In this document: positions 15,030-25,004 of the stretch, piece by piece
How the letters are laid out: every line of letters begins with the position of its first letter
How positions within the stretch are numbered: the stretch's first letter is position 1
Assembly: GCF_042100115.1 (NCBI RefSeq)
Contig: NC_091276.1
Span: 186,001-250,000, forward strand
Direction of reading: 5' to 3'
From: Alternaria dauci
Lineage: Eukaryota > Ascomycota > Dothideomycetes > Pleosporales > Pleosporaceae
DNA: 64,000 bases
Notes under the pieces: generated by a model
The model's database searches: none
The model's input: the letters and a program-made list of their open reading frames with translations, nothing else
What the model was told of the DNA's origin: nothing
Made by a program: the position numbers and the translations under genes

Positions 15030-15767
15030 GTAAGTAACTACATCTTACGCCTAGTACCTTATCTTCCTATATATATATACTACTTAGGTTATTAGGTATA
15101 CTATAGTAATAGTAAATTATAAAGCTTACTATAGATTATAACTCTTCCTACTCCTATCTTAAGCACGTCGCTAATAATTTTCTATACGTCTAGCTTTCCT
15201 TACACCTTAGTAATACAACTACCTACCTATTTATAGGGTACTTTATATCCTGCTTTATCTAGTATCTTATAGTTACTATAGATGTAAACGTCTATAATTT
15301 AGAAAGCGTTACTTTTTAGTAATATTAGGTTATTATATTATAATACTTATATTCTCTCTATATAGTGTAGGTCGTATACCTAGGCTTTTAATAGTGCTAC
15401 TACTACTACTGCCTAAGTATTAGTCTATCTTTCCGCTTCTATAAGGAGCGCCTACATCTTAGCGTATTATAGTAGCTAGAAGGTTATCTCTTCTTAGCAC
15501 GTTATTTATAATCTCCTACACTAAGTCTAGTTAGTACTTATTATCTACGTGCTAGACTAGAAGAAGATCTCTAGTCTTAGTCTTAGACTGCTAGTAGTTA
15601 AGTATAAGCTTTTAAATGTACACAAGATAGCTAGTAATTCTAATCCTACTAGCGAATAGAATTACTGTACTAAAGTCTTATAGATCAAATCCGTGCCTAT
15701 AAGGCCCCTCTACAAAAGCGCTAAATTCCCTCGTTCCGCTAAGGGTCTATGTGAAGAGTTAGCTCGT
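15030..15767 (-). pseudogene. 3' fragment of RIP-degraded ferric reductase (left arm)
   Basis: Mirror copy of the 3' half of the ferric reductase at 43381-45110. It starts exactly at the repeat edge (15767), between the FAD-binding HPF motif and the NAD-binding VEGPY motif, so the upstream half of the gene is missing on this side. The flanking island sequence (15768 onward) is unrelated to the 5' half. In-frame TAA/TAG codons are shared with the right copy. This fragment records the duplication breakpoint. Confidence 0.8.
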
Positions 15768-17249
15768 GCGATAAAAACCCTTAAACCCCGCAACTTCTTG
15801 CGCAGCTTTTGAAGGTATTTAGTGTGCTTACCTATAACCACTCTACATCACCTTACTAGGAACCCTTTATCTCTCTACTATATATTCAACAATGCGATCC
15901 TTGTTACTAGTACGCCTAATTATACCTTGTAAGAATATTACCTCTTACGTTAATTAGGGATCTTATAACAACGAATCGCTGCTACGCTATACGTATAGAA
16001 GAGTGCGAGAAGCGGAAGATAATGTAGGTTAATGTAAGTAAAACGGAAACTACTAACTCTAGATAGTTTATGTACATAGGCAAAGCCTTTCTATCTCTAC
16101 TTGCATCTATAGAGGGCGAGTACCTTAACTCTATTTAAACGAAACTCCTACTACATGAAATATCGCTTAAAAGCCCTATACCATATAGACACTCGTTTTA
16201 TGCAGACTCTAGTGTGGATCTACGACCTTATAGCAATCACCTAGACATAAGGAGCTTTAGACCTCGTTTAGCGTTAACATCAGATATATCTAATTAGCGT
16301 AACTCTCCAAACGAGCGATTTGTTCTAGATAATCCTGCCTTCACTAGTCCTGCAATTTACTATTCAGCTTATAATGAATCTGACTTATCGAGCTATTAGA
16401 GTCATGATATAGCTATCTCGAATTTATAGCTGGAAGATGAACTAGACGAAAACTCACTCCTATTATTATCCTAAAGAAGACTGTATTCTTTATTACTATC
16501 TCTGCTCTCTTCGAACTGGGACGAAAGTCCAGTAACTAGAACGAAATTCTCATTTCCTAAAGAAACAACTAGGACTTACTAGCTTCACTACTATGATTAA
16601 TTAAATTGTCTATATAGAGGATCCTATAAGGAGCTATCTTACATCATTAGGATTAGTAATTCCTTCTTTTAAGAGGATGCGAGAGACTTTATAACCTATT
16701 TCTACTGTAGGTAGAACTTAGAAGATCCCTAGTCCCGTCTTCTAATAAGCAATCTAACATCCTAATGTCCTTTGACTAAGAGAATGCTTAAGAGCCTCCA
16801 CTGTACTAAAGCGATTAAATTCGACTCTATTGTTGACCCTGTCAAACTCCGAATAGCGCGAATGCTTCTGCACTACTATTTCAAGCAACTGTGCATTAAA
16901 TTTAAGGAAGATCGGAGATTATGCAACCTTTCCCTAGGGAAGGGAGTGGCAAGTGCGGCGAAAGATGTTATTTTGTAAACGATATATAGCTGTCGTGAAA
17001 AGACTTTCGCTCTAGAAATAAGAAGAAAGCAAGAAAACAGTTTCACGTGGTATAAGAGAATTAGTAAAAGATAGTCTTACGTAGCCTCTCACCTTAGGGT
17101 AGGGATTACTTTAACCTGCAGCCCTAGCCTAGAGACTCACATGTAGGATGTCCACCGCGCACTTAGTACTATTGACCTACTAATAACCTTTAAGTAATAA
17201 TCCTAAAAGGCTACCTAATTGAGGGTTAATTATACTTCTGACACATATA
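15768..17249. other. Island edge without recognisable gene
   Basis: Composition returns to normal (CA and TG present) just inside the arm boundary. Only short open frames are present; the longest, 68 codons at 16772-16978, has no recognisable motif and I do not call it a gene. No repeat with the rest of the window was noticed. Confidence 0.5.
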
Positions 17250-17696
17250 TCATACGGATACCCTGGCGGTATCGATGTTAGCCGAAAGATAGATCCGCTA
17301 GTCAATTCTATCATGGAAGGAGCTATGTTACCTTCTCCTTCTTAGGTAGAACACATAGTGAGTGATATAGGAGGATATAAACAGGAGGATGATAGACCTC
17401 TTGTAGAGCTGGATGACGATTGGCAGCCATTAGCACAGCGAGGACGTTATAGTCAATAAGCGCAGGTAGATAAAATGCTCTTCCTGGGGTTGCCGAAGGA
17501 TACTTTCCGAACTATCATGCGACTAACCATTCTTATAGTGCTTTGCAAGGATACTCCCTCAACCATCAAGATATTAATGCTTCTAGGAACGCTATGCTTC
17601 TGGGAACGCTATGCTTCTAGGAACGCTCTGCTCCTAAAAACAGCTTGCTCTTATAAAAGCTCTGCTGCTAGTAATGCCCTGCTCCTGCAAACCTAA
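17250..17696 (+). pseudogene. Unknown gene remnant with two in-frame stops, ending in a minisatellite
   Basis: A single plus-strand frame is open apart from a TAG near 17345 and a TAA near 17457. Both positions are compatible with former Gln codons. The middle encodes an acidic stretch (VELDDDWQPLAQRGRYS). The last 40 codons are built from an 17-18 bp tandem repeat and are Leu/Ala rich. I do not recognise the family, and the 5' end is not defined. RIP as the cause of the stops is an inference from the pattern elsewhere in the island. Confidence 0.35.
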
Positions 17697-17740
17697 TGCT
17701 CATAAAAACAATCTGCTGCTGCAAACGTTCTGCCATACGC
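17575..17740 (+). repeat. Degenerate 17-18 bp minisatellite
   Basis: The unit AACGCTATGCTTCTAGG is repeated about three times nearly perfectly (17588-17640). It continues as more diverged TGCTCCT/TGCTGCT-containing units to about 17740. It lies at the 3' end of an open frame, so it changed the C-terminus of that former protein. Confidence 0.8.
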
Positions 17741-18318
17741 TCCAAGTTTATAAAACGATCATTTCTAGAGTGTACACACGACAGGAATAGCGTCAGAAAA
17801 TTGAAGCCATGGTAATTCAGGAAGTATCCTTCAGCAAACCCCTGCATGGCTAGAATATCAGCTCTGACGCCAGCCTATTCAAGCTGCTACACAGAAATGA
17901 AACTAATAAGATTCGCCGGCTGATCTAATGATTTCCATTTACCTTTGAGCTTGGCTACAGATCTGATAGGTATTTCAGAAGAACCATGAGTCAGTGGCTA
18001 CAAGTCAAAATTACTCCAACCCCAAGATGAGATACTAGGTATGACCATCTCTTGCCAATCCTTGTTCAATTAGATATACCGTAATTATCCAGAAGTTGCC
18101 AATCCTTGTGTGCCATTTGGTAGTGAGAGCCATATATTCTTTCCAAGATGGTGAATTTTACTACGCTAGCTATACCTTTGCCTAATGGAAGCCAGTCTCA
18201 AAAACTATGGTCATGTTTGATAATACAAAAGGATCCTTGCCATTCTCAGTTTGATAGGCTCAATGAACGAGTCAGCTGAGAGTATTTCGACGCATTAAAG
18301 GCTCTTCAGTATGAATCA

Positions 18319-18402
18319 ACGAGCCACTCATACTTTCCGCATCACTTACCACACGTACGTTGAAGGTACTCATCAATGAGATATACCGTAATTATCTAGA
18401 AG
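18319..18402 (-). repeat. Dispersed repeat family 1, copy A
   Basis: About 84 bp that match the reverse complement of 19280-19362 closely. The core GAGCCACTCA followed by TTCCGC is shared with copies at 25758-25891 and 30763-30896. Copies A and B face each other around an 880-bp segment holding a 123-codon ORF. Confidence 0.85.
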
Positions 18403-18607
18403 AAGACTCTTTAGTATGAGGAGTTATACAGCGCGCCGTGTACGAAGGACCTTGTAGCAATATAAATAATATAGAGAAGTGCATGGCAAAACAGGGGGGT
18501 TGCTGGAAAAGGATATTTCGGCATGCAGGGTCGTTTCTTCGTTATATGATATTTTTGTACTCTATCGTTTGACTTATTGAGTCGCCCGAAACGTACAGCG
18601 TTCTGTA

Positions 18608-18674
18608 ACCAATGACGGTTGCCCTACAAACCTCAGGCTCCCGCAGGCCCAAAGGCACATCTCTATCCACTTGG
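18608..18674 (-). repeat. Dispersed repeat family 2, copy 1
   Basis: About 67 bp, reverse complement of the sequence also found at 32859-32921 and 38981-39048. The shared core is TGGAT(G/A)GAGATG followed by GCCTTTG and, near the other end, GTAGGGCAAC and CATTGGTT. It sits between copies A and B of family 1. Confidence 0.85.
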
Positions 18675-18827
18675 TGGCAACGAAGTTCGTATGGTGATTA
18701 GTCAGAAATACCACACGACCAGCTAACCCGTACATAACATTCATTATAAGTAGCTCAGAGTAGCCCCAGCAACGCATCCAAATAGATCTGTAAAGATTTT
18801 TCGCCCCCTGATTTCCATTCGCTTAAA

Positions 18828-19199
18828 ATGCTAGTAGGTTGGAGACCTGATAAGCGTTTCCGAGCGTTTATCAAAGAAGATGGTTATGTACGCCGCCAGA
18901 TGGAGCGGACACGTTGCTATGAAGGCAGAATCTTCAACGACAAAGGGTGGCTTAAAGAACATATTGATAAAAACGATCAGCGCGAAATATACGAAGTTGA
19001 AGGAACTTTGGAAGTTCAAAGGCAGCTCTTGTCGAAGCTAGCAGTGCACGAGAATCGGGCGATAGTAGAATGTGGAAGCGACATACACCACAAGCGTCTT
19101 GAAGCCTTGAAGGCAGACACAGTCCAAGCAATACAAAAGACCTGGGACCGAAATAGTAGGTCTACGGCTAAGAAAACATCTATATATCTGTTGCAGTAA
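18828..19199 (+). CDS. Small hypothetical protein, 123 residues
   Basis: An uninterrupted frame from ATG to TAA. The product is strongly charged (many Lys, Arg, Glu), contains a motif GWLKEHIDKNDQREIYEVEG and looks helical throughout, with no signal peptide or membrane segment. It lies between the facing copies A and B of repeat family 1, so it may be the remains of a gene carried by a small inverted-repeat element. Stops at both ends are not RIP-like in pattern. I do not recognise the family, and it may be only the 3' exon of a longer gene or a chance ORF. Confidence 0.35.
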   Translation: MLVGWRPDKRFRAFIKEDGYVRRQMERTRCYEGRIFNDKGWLKEHIDKNDQREIYEVEGTLEVQRQLLSKLAVHENRAIVECGSDIHHKRLEALKADTVQAIQKTWDRNSRSTAKKTSIYLLQ

Positions 19200-19279
19200 T
19201 CCGGGCGAAAGCGTAACGTCATAAATTAGCCATCTATAAAAAAATCCAAATATCAAACTAAATCCTTCAAATTCTACCC

Positions 19280-19362
19280 TTCTGGATAATTACGGTATAT
19301 CTCATTGATGAGTACCTTCAACGTACGTGTGGTAGTTGTTGCGGAAAGTATGAGTGGCTCGT
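19280..19362 (+). repeat. Dispersed repeat family 1, copy B
   Basis: Inverted partner of copy A (18319-18402). Immediately downstream, 19440-19475 carries four tandem GTGTGGAAT units. Then 19485-19566 matches the reverse complement of 30893-30975, next to copy D. So this stretch is a mosaic of pieces seen again near copies C and D. Confidence 0.85.
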
Positions 19363-19569
19363 TGTTGATGGGTCATCGCCGTACCATGAGGAAGCTGCAA
19401 CATAGAAATCTATGTAGGAGCAATATGACGTATTGATGAATCGTATGTGTGGAATGTGTGGAATGTGTGGAATGTGACCGGCAAGCGGCGGACGCTGCAG
19501 TCTGGCTATTCTTATACTCCCCTCTTCGACTCATATCCCAGTGTGCGTTGAGTTGATGCTTTGATACAG

Positions 19570-20400
19570 TACTTTGCAAAACCGCCCTCACCCTTTACGC
19601 AAGCGACGTTTCTAAAAGACCCCTGTTAGGCTAGGATGCCCCTTGCTAGTCTAGGCCAATAGTAGAGTACTAACAATAACTAGCTCTAAGTAAGCTAGCT
19701 CTTACTCACGAGCTACTCTTATATGTAAAATAGGTCTATTATAAGAATAACGTAATAACTTAATCTTAAGTATAAGATACACTATGTTCTAAGCTGCTAG
19801 TAAGACTTTTTATATACTCTAAGTTTATAGTATATCCTTAAGCGTACGCTCTAGATTAGCTTCTATATACTTAGCTTCCTACTATTCTAGAACTATTAGG
19901 GATAACTTAAGATTAGGGTAACTAGCTTTTAGTACTTATTAAAGCTACTATACGTACTACCTTATTAAGATAATAGCCTCTATACTCTAACCTTATACTT
20001 TCTACGTAAAGGCTAGGTTATTTATACTAGTTAGCGTAGAGGGATAGTCTACTCCTAGCTTTATCTTATAAGTCTCTATTACTTATACCTTTAGCTTCTC
20101 TACGTTATCTTATCAGCCTTAGTTCTAGTATATTAACGCTAGGTTAGCTACGCTAGTTAGCGTGTTAGGATAGTCTACTCCTAGCTTTATCTTACTTATC
20201 TCTATTACTTACACCTCTAGCTTCTCCGCGTCGTCCTATCAGCCTTAATTCCTATATATTAACGCTAGATTAGCTATACTAGTCAGCGTGTTAGGATAGT
20301 CCGCTCCTAGCTTTATCTTGCGAGTCTCTATTACTTACACCTCTAGCTTCTCCGCGTCGTCCCATCGGCCTTAGTTCCAGTATATCGACGCTAGATTGGC
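19570..20400 (-). repeat. Inner inverted repeat, left copy (NLR tail and 3' flank)
   Basis: Matches the reverse complement of about 25060-25765; the 10-mer ACCGCCCTCA at 19581 pairs with 25735-25744. The match includes the NLR TPR repeats, the C-terminus and about 250 bp of 3' flank. The two copies differ mainly by C-to-T and G-to-A changes in different places, so RIP acted on them partly independently. Confidence 0.85.
19830..20370 (-). pseudogene. RIP-degraded TPR tail of the NLR
   Basis: Direct continuation of the NLR frame below 20371. Tetratricopeptide (kinesin-light-chain type) repeats of 42 codons recur every ~125 bp: the conserved GGATAGTC-containing block appears near 20410, 20290, 20165 and 20040. 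The first stop, TAA at 20371-20373, falls at the Gln of the NQGRW motif, and later stops also fall at conserved Gln codons. The far end (about 19860-19830) carries the family's C-terminal ANLERTLKDIL-like segment. Damage increases with distance from the intact half of the gene. Confidence 0.85.
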
Positions 20401-22857
20401 CATGCTGGTCAGCGTAGAGGGATAGTCCGCTCCCAGCTTTGTCTTGCGAGTCTCTATCACTTGCACGTCCAGCTCTTCAGCCTCCTTCCACCGCCCCTCA
20501 TCGAAGTACACCGTGCTGACTGTACGCCATACATAAACTCTTTTTTCCGCTTCTATCTCCAAATCATCCAGATACGTCTTCTCCACTGTAGGGACATGTG
20601 CGACTAGTTCCCTTCGGAACTGAGGCCGAGCTTTCTCCCCAGACAGCTGGGTGCATGCTGCTAATACAGTCGCAAGATGCCACTTCTCCCACGGCTGCTC
20701 CTCCTCGTACTTCTTTGCTCGCCACTGCACTAGCCCATGCATTAATACTCCTGGCCACTCCCCCCCAGTGCGTTGCAAGAGGCTGTACCGAACGAGTCGA
20801 TCTCGGGTCCTTTCGTAGAACCAGTCGTCCCATTCTTCCATCTCTACTGCAAGGACTTTGCTGAGCCAGCTCGGTAGCGCTGCTGCCCCATCGTACAGCG
20901 CATCACGGCTATCTAACACCCTAGGGCTGGCGAGCCGAAACAATTCATCTTGTACGACTGCGCCTCTGAACTGAGCCAGGAAATGAAGCAACAAACGTGC
21001 TGGTAGATCCGAGGAGGGATCCTCGAGCGCCTCCAATGCTTCAATCTTCTCAAGCGTCGTGTCCCACACCGTCCACACCGTCTTCTCGCTCGCTAAGAGC
21101 CCGCGTGAGTCTTCACTTCGCAGTAGACTGTCTTTGTGGCGGGTGTACCTCTGTAGATACCGTCGCAGAGCTTGCCCTGGGTCAGTATCATCATTGCTGA
21201 TGTAAGCTCCAGCAAGGTCAATGGCAAGGGCTAAGTACCCAAGCTGCTCTGCTACCTTGTCGCATTCGTGTATGACGTCTGCTGTGACCAGATTAGGATC
21301 TAGTTGAAGGTGATGAAGAAGAAGCGTTCGTGCTTCCAGCCGCTCCATCGTGTCCACGCGCACTGCTTCGCAGCCTCCATCCACTAGTTTCCGCGCGTGG
21401 CTGTCCTGACTGGTGATGATAATACTCCCTCGATCTCCCCTTGGTAGTACTCCTTTGATCCCCGAGGAAAAATCGTCAGCGTTGTCGATGACTACCAGCC
21501 AGGCGTCGTCTGTCTTCTTCCGGTTCTCGAGCCACCGGAGCACCGCCTGCACGCTCGGCGAGTCCACGAGGCTGGTGCTCTGCGCCTGTCTAGGAGATAC
21601 CTGGAGCTGCAGCTCGCCAGCGCATCGCTCGTAGCTCGACAGCACCGACTCCTTGTCCTTAGCGTCGATCCAGAGGATCGGGCTGTACTTGTCCTTGTAG
21701 TCTTCGACGTACTTCAGCGCCAGCTGCGTCTTGCCTGTGCCGCCAAGCCCGTAGATGGCCAGCGCGTACGGGACGATAGCCTTTTCGTGGCGCACGCGCA
21801 GACCTTCGGCGACTGCAGTAGAAAGCTTTTGCCGCTCCGTGTACGTCTCTGCCGTGTTAACAGGGACCGAGTAGAGCCGGCGCTGCTTCTGCGCTGCAAT
21901 AGGCTCAATCAGACTAAGAAGCTTTCTAACGATGCTCTTATAGCTCTCGTTGTCCTTTGACTTAAACTTGTTCAGACCACAGTGATCGACAGGAAGGCCA
22001 ATATTCTTTATTCGGCTGTATGTCGCTGACTGCTCTCGAACGCACTGCGTCGGCATCAGCGTCAGTTCCTCTAGCCTGCGGTCAATCACTTACAAACTCT
22101 TCCCACTGCCAGAACCACACCTTGAAAAGTCGCGTCTTGCGCTGCTCGAAGAAGTTGACTACCTGCAGCTGCTCGCTCCTTGCACTTTCAAACTCTTCAT
22201 GCAAATCTTGTAGAGGAAGCGTGTCGTACGCTACTTCTTGCAGAAGCAACGGGTTCGATCCGAGCGGCTGCAGCGCTCGTGCGGCGAGGCTGCCCCATGT
22301 GCTGAAGCTCGATCCACGGTGCGGCGTGCCTAGGAAGACGACGCCTCTCGTGTGTTCAGCGACATGGGTGAAGGCTTGGTCCCGGCTACCTAGGATGAAT
22401 GCCTGCTACAGTCAGCTATTGTTGTGCGTGTGCTGACAAGCGCTGCGCAGGAGTCAAACAAGAAGTTCTTTGCGCAGCTGAACTTCGCCATACCTGCTTG
22501 ATGACAAGGCCTCCGTAACTGTGGCCGACGAAGATACGACTGCGCGTTTGCTCCTAGGAAGCACAAGCGTCAGCAATCTACTCTAGCGGGGTCCAGCACG
22601 CACACCCACCTCCTCCGTCCGCCGGATCTGCGAGCACATGCCGTTGAGCAGGCCCCTTCCGAGTCTCCATAGGCGCGTCTGCACAGCATCTCTCTTCCAG
22701 TACGAGTCGTAGTTGTAGAAGAAGACTCGGATCTCCTTGTGGAACGCCGCGGGAATGTCGTGCGGGAGGAAGTCGCTGACCCAGTTGCTGCCCTTTGGTC
22801 CCCACGTCGTGTCAGGGTTCGATCCGAGGCCGTGCACGAAGACGATACTGGTCGCTA
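20371..22857 (-). CDS. NLR: alpha/beta-hydrolase, NB-ARC, TPR (front part intact; 5' exon unresolved)
   Basis: Fungal NLR (STAND) of the kind linked to non-self recognition. Three introns reconcile the frame: 22554-22609, 22403-22493 and 22045-22093, all GT-AG. The N-terminal alpha/beta-hydrolase region has VHGLGSNPDTTW, the nucleophile elbow GHSYGG (about 22530) and FLGTPHRG. The last exon (22044-20371) carries the NB-ARC: P-loop GLGGTGKTQ, LVVIDNADD as Walker B, and IIITSQD, followed by helical segments and the first TPR (EAEELDVQVIETRKTKLGAD). No stop occurs until 20371. Upstream of 22857 the frame shifts by one base against the next ATG-containing frame (22979-22860), so a cryptic intron or a frameshift must lie there. 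Another minus-strand frame at about 23060-22900 has a hydrophobic segment that may belong to the first exon. Cytoplasmic sensing is inferred from the family. Confidence 0.88.
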
Positions 22858-23329
22858 GTTAGTATATCTTCTAAGTCGCTAAGCTGCGCAGACTTGCTCG
22901 ATCCCATGAGCGCGTGCGGGTTTGTCGTGCGGGCTGAGCGCGTCGGCTCTATTAAAGCCAGACGCGCTTCGAGGCGCCTCATCCGCTCGCAGTCGCGACG
23001 GGATCCTCTTCGTTAGGTGGTCGTAGAGCACTGCTGCTGATGCGACGCAGATGCACAGGCACAGCGCGGTCGTGGTTGAGTCTATCGTCGTATCTAGCGC
23101 CCGCGCGGCCCGGTTAGAGCTCCAGGTACGGCGGGGCCGCTCAAGGTTGGCACGGGGGAAGCGGGCGCGGGGAAAGCAGGCGCGGGTCGATCGTAGGTTT
23201 CCCAGGCTGCTGCGACAGAGTCGTGTATCACAGCGCAGAGGTGGACAGGCGGAGTCGGCAAAGGTGGATGTGGCAGCAATAGTAGTCTACTGCGCTTGAT
23301 GCGACGAGGCGGGGCCGGCGCCTTGTCCA

Positions 23330-23405
23330 GACGCTGGGCTGAGGCGGGCTGAGCAGGCTGCAGCGAGCTGCGGCAGCGCTCGTGGCTGTCCTGGTGGTGG
23401 CAGCT
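23330..23405 (+). repeat. 76-bp inverted repeat upstream of the DUF6601-like gene
   Basis: Reverse complement of 24924-24999, almost identical and GC-rich (GGCTGTCCTGGTGGTGGCAGC near its end). The pair flanks the DUF6601-like gene at 23506-24618. One side leads into the 5' region of the NLR and the other into the second NLR tail. Confidence 0.9.
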
Positions 23406-23505
23406 ACACCATGGACTCAGCTCTTCACGCCTTATATTCATTCTTACTCATCTCTTCCACCCTTTACAATTTGTTGTCTCCAGCGTCACAAGCTGGAAAT
23501 CTGCC

Positions 23506-24618
23506 ATGACTGGCTTGCAGTCGCCTTCATTGCCCTTTCCTTTGTCAAAAGCCCTCTCAAATCACCGCTTGAGAACATTCGAGCAACAGCCTTCAACGCG
23601 GTCGTCGCTTTCTTCCTCACACAAAGACTCGAACAACTCTATCGACCATGTCCCTGGAGAACCTATTGTGGACCTCACTGGCGCCAGCGTTCGCGACTTT
23701 CTGGCCGAGGAGCTCAACACGCCAGTCCTCGACCAGCTATATAACCATCTCTGGTGCGTCGCACGGAAGGATGGCAAGAGCATCGATCCGTTAAACAAGC
23801 AGAAGGTGAAGGCAAGAGAGATCATTGCCACAGAAGACGCTTCCCTACATCTGGTGTGGCATCGCGATAGGATCTACGTCAAGCCCATGCCACTGTGTCT
23901 GCTCAATCATGATTTCTGGACGGCTTTTCTTCCATTGCCAGTCGCAGATATTGTTCCCGATCAGCCTGCTTCTTTGTCACCACATACTCCTCCAGAGCCT
24001 GGGTTCGACCGGAGAATCGCACTGGGCTTCATGCGCTCGTACGCACTGCTCATACGCCATCATGTGGACTTCGTCCTTGCGCGCGATGCTCACCTCTTTC
24101 CAGCCCGATTTGAATGGGCGGAATGGTCCGGGTTCATCGCCCATTTTCGACGCCTTCAGGATGAGGATGTCGCGCCGCGGTATCACTACGGTCAGCTCCG
24201 TCTTTCGCGCTTGAACTGGGCAGTCCGTCTATTTCGCCCGTCTTTTGCGCAGACAAAGTGGTTCTATGCGATCCCTTATTGGTCGACAGGGATGTACATA
24301 GAACGTTCAATCGCGCCAATGGTCTTCGGATTCGCCAGTCTCTCTTTAGTGCTGTCATCTATGCAAGTCTTGCTAGCAGTCCCAGATAATGAATTAAGCT
24401 AGAGTCGCGTTAACGCCTCTTCGCTTCTCGCAATGAAACGGGCATTCTAGGTGTTCTCGGTCATGATGTTGCTGCTTTCTAGTTTGATGTAGGCATTGTT
24501 GTTTGCTATCCCGGCAGGCGTATTAATCTGGCAAATGACGTGGGGCTTTCAAAAAAGAGGGAAAACCAACAGGCAAGATCCGAGGTCGACCGGCCAAACG
24601 ATTTTTGCTAAGGTCTGA
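23506..24618 (+). pseudogene. DUF6601-like membrane protein with three late nonsense codons
   Basis: The frame from ATG 23506 is open for 298 codons. It resembles the fungal DUF6601 family: a segment with LHLVWHRDRIYVKPMP and FW, a WAEW.GF motif, RLSRLN and a first membrane helix (about 24320-24375). The frame then meets TAG at 24400-24402, 24448-24450 and 24490-24492, with no frame change, and ends at TGA 24616-24618. The region between the stops encodes the expected second hydrophobic pair. All three stops fit former CAG codons. The 298-residue product would lack the last membrane segments. The family function is unknown. Family name by recollection, moderately sure; interruption seen directly. 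Confidence 0.7.
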
Positions 24619-24923
24619 TGCAAATTTTTAGACATGAAAGAAATGCAATTCAAACAGGCACATAGTATTCTGCATGAGAACGCGACGTCTAGGATGTGTA
24701 GATGTTATAAGGCAATTGTGTCAATTGGGTGTGTATAAGATCTTTGTCCGCAGATCGCAGCAGCAAAACTTCGTGTGGAACTGCCTGCTATATCTAAGTA
24801 GACGAGATTGTATCGTCGTTGCTAAAAGAAATCTTACCCTCTGCTTTAAGAGACAGGTTTGCTTAATTAGGGACAATTAAGTCTCCCATTAACGTATGTG
24901 TTCAGCTGCGGGCGACATGGCGC

Positions 24924-24999
24924 AGCTGCCACCACCAGGACAGCCACGAGCGCTGCCGCAGCTCGCTGCAGCCTGCTCAGCCCGCCTCAGCCCAGCCCG
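24924..24999 (-). repeat. 76-bp inverted repeat downstream of the DUF6601-like gene
   Basis: Partner of 23330-23405 (pairing sum 48329). It joins directly to the remnant of a second NLR tail that begins at about 25005. Confidence 0.9.
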
Positions 25000-25004
25000 C
25001 CAAG

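Larger units (their letters stand above)
1..15767 (+). repeat. Left arm of a giant RIP-saturated inverted repeat
   Basis: This arm is the reverse complement of 44376-60142. Positions pair with a constant sum of 60143 at the outer end (1 with 60142), at a 19-base homopolymer (12204-12222 with 47921-47939) and at the inner end (15711-15720 with 44423-44432). The homology stops after 15767, where the two sequences diverge abruptly. The arm is truncated by the window start. CA and TG are almost absent until about 15600, the expected end point of RIP, which changes CpA to TpA on both strands. The few differences from the other arm that I found are all transitions (2026, 2028, 15686, 15732, 15733, 15748, 15751, 15752, 15760, 15761). 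The homology and dinucleotide depletion are seen directly; RIP as the cause is inferred from known fungal biology. Confidence 0.97.

Noticed and set aside
20564..22436. Several 60-140 codon frames on both strands over the NLR.
   Set aside because: They overlap the conserved hydrolase and NB-ARC exons in other frames and have no motifs; they are shadows.
23094..23441. A 115-codon minus-strand frame, Pro/Arg rich, upstream of the NLR.
   Set aside because: It lacks known motifs and its start overlaps the 76-bp inverted repeat. More likely GC-rich 5' region of the NLR, which also has another candidate frame here.
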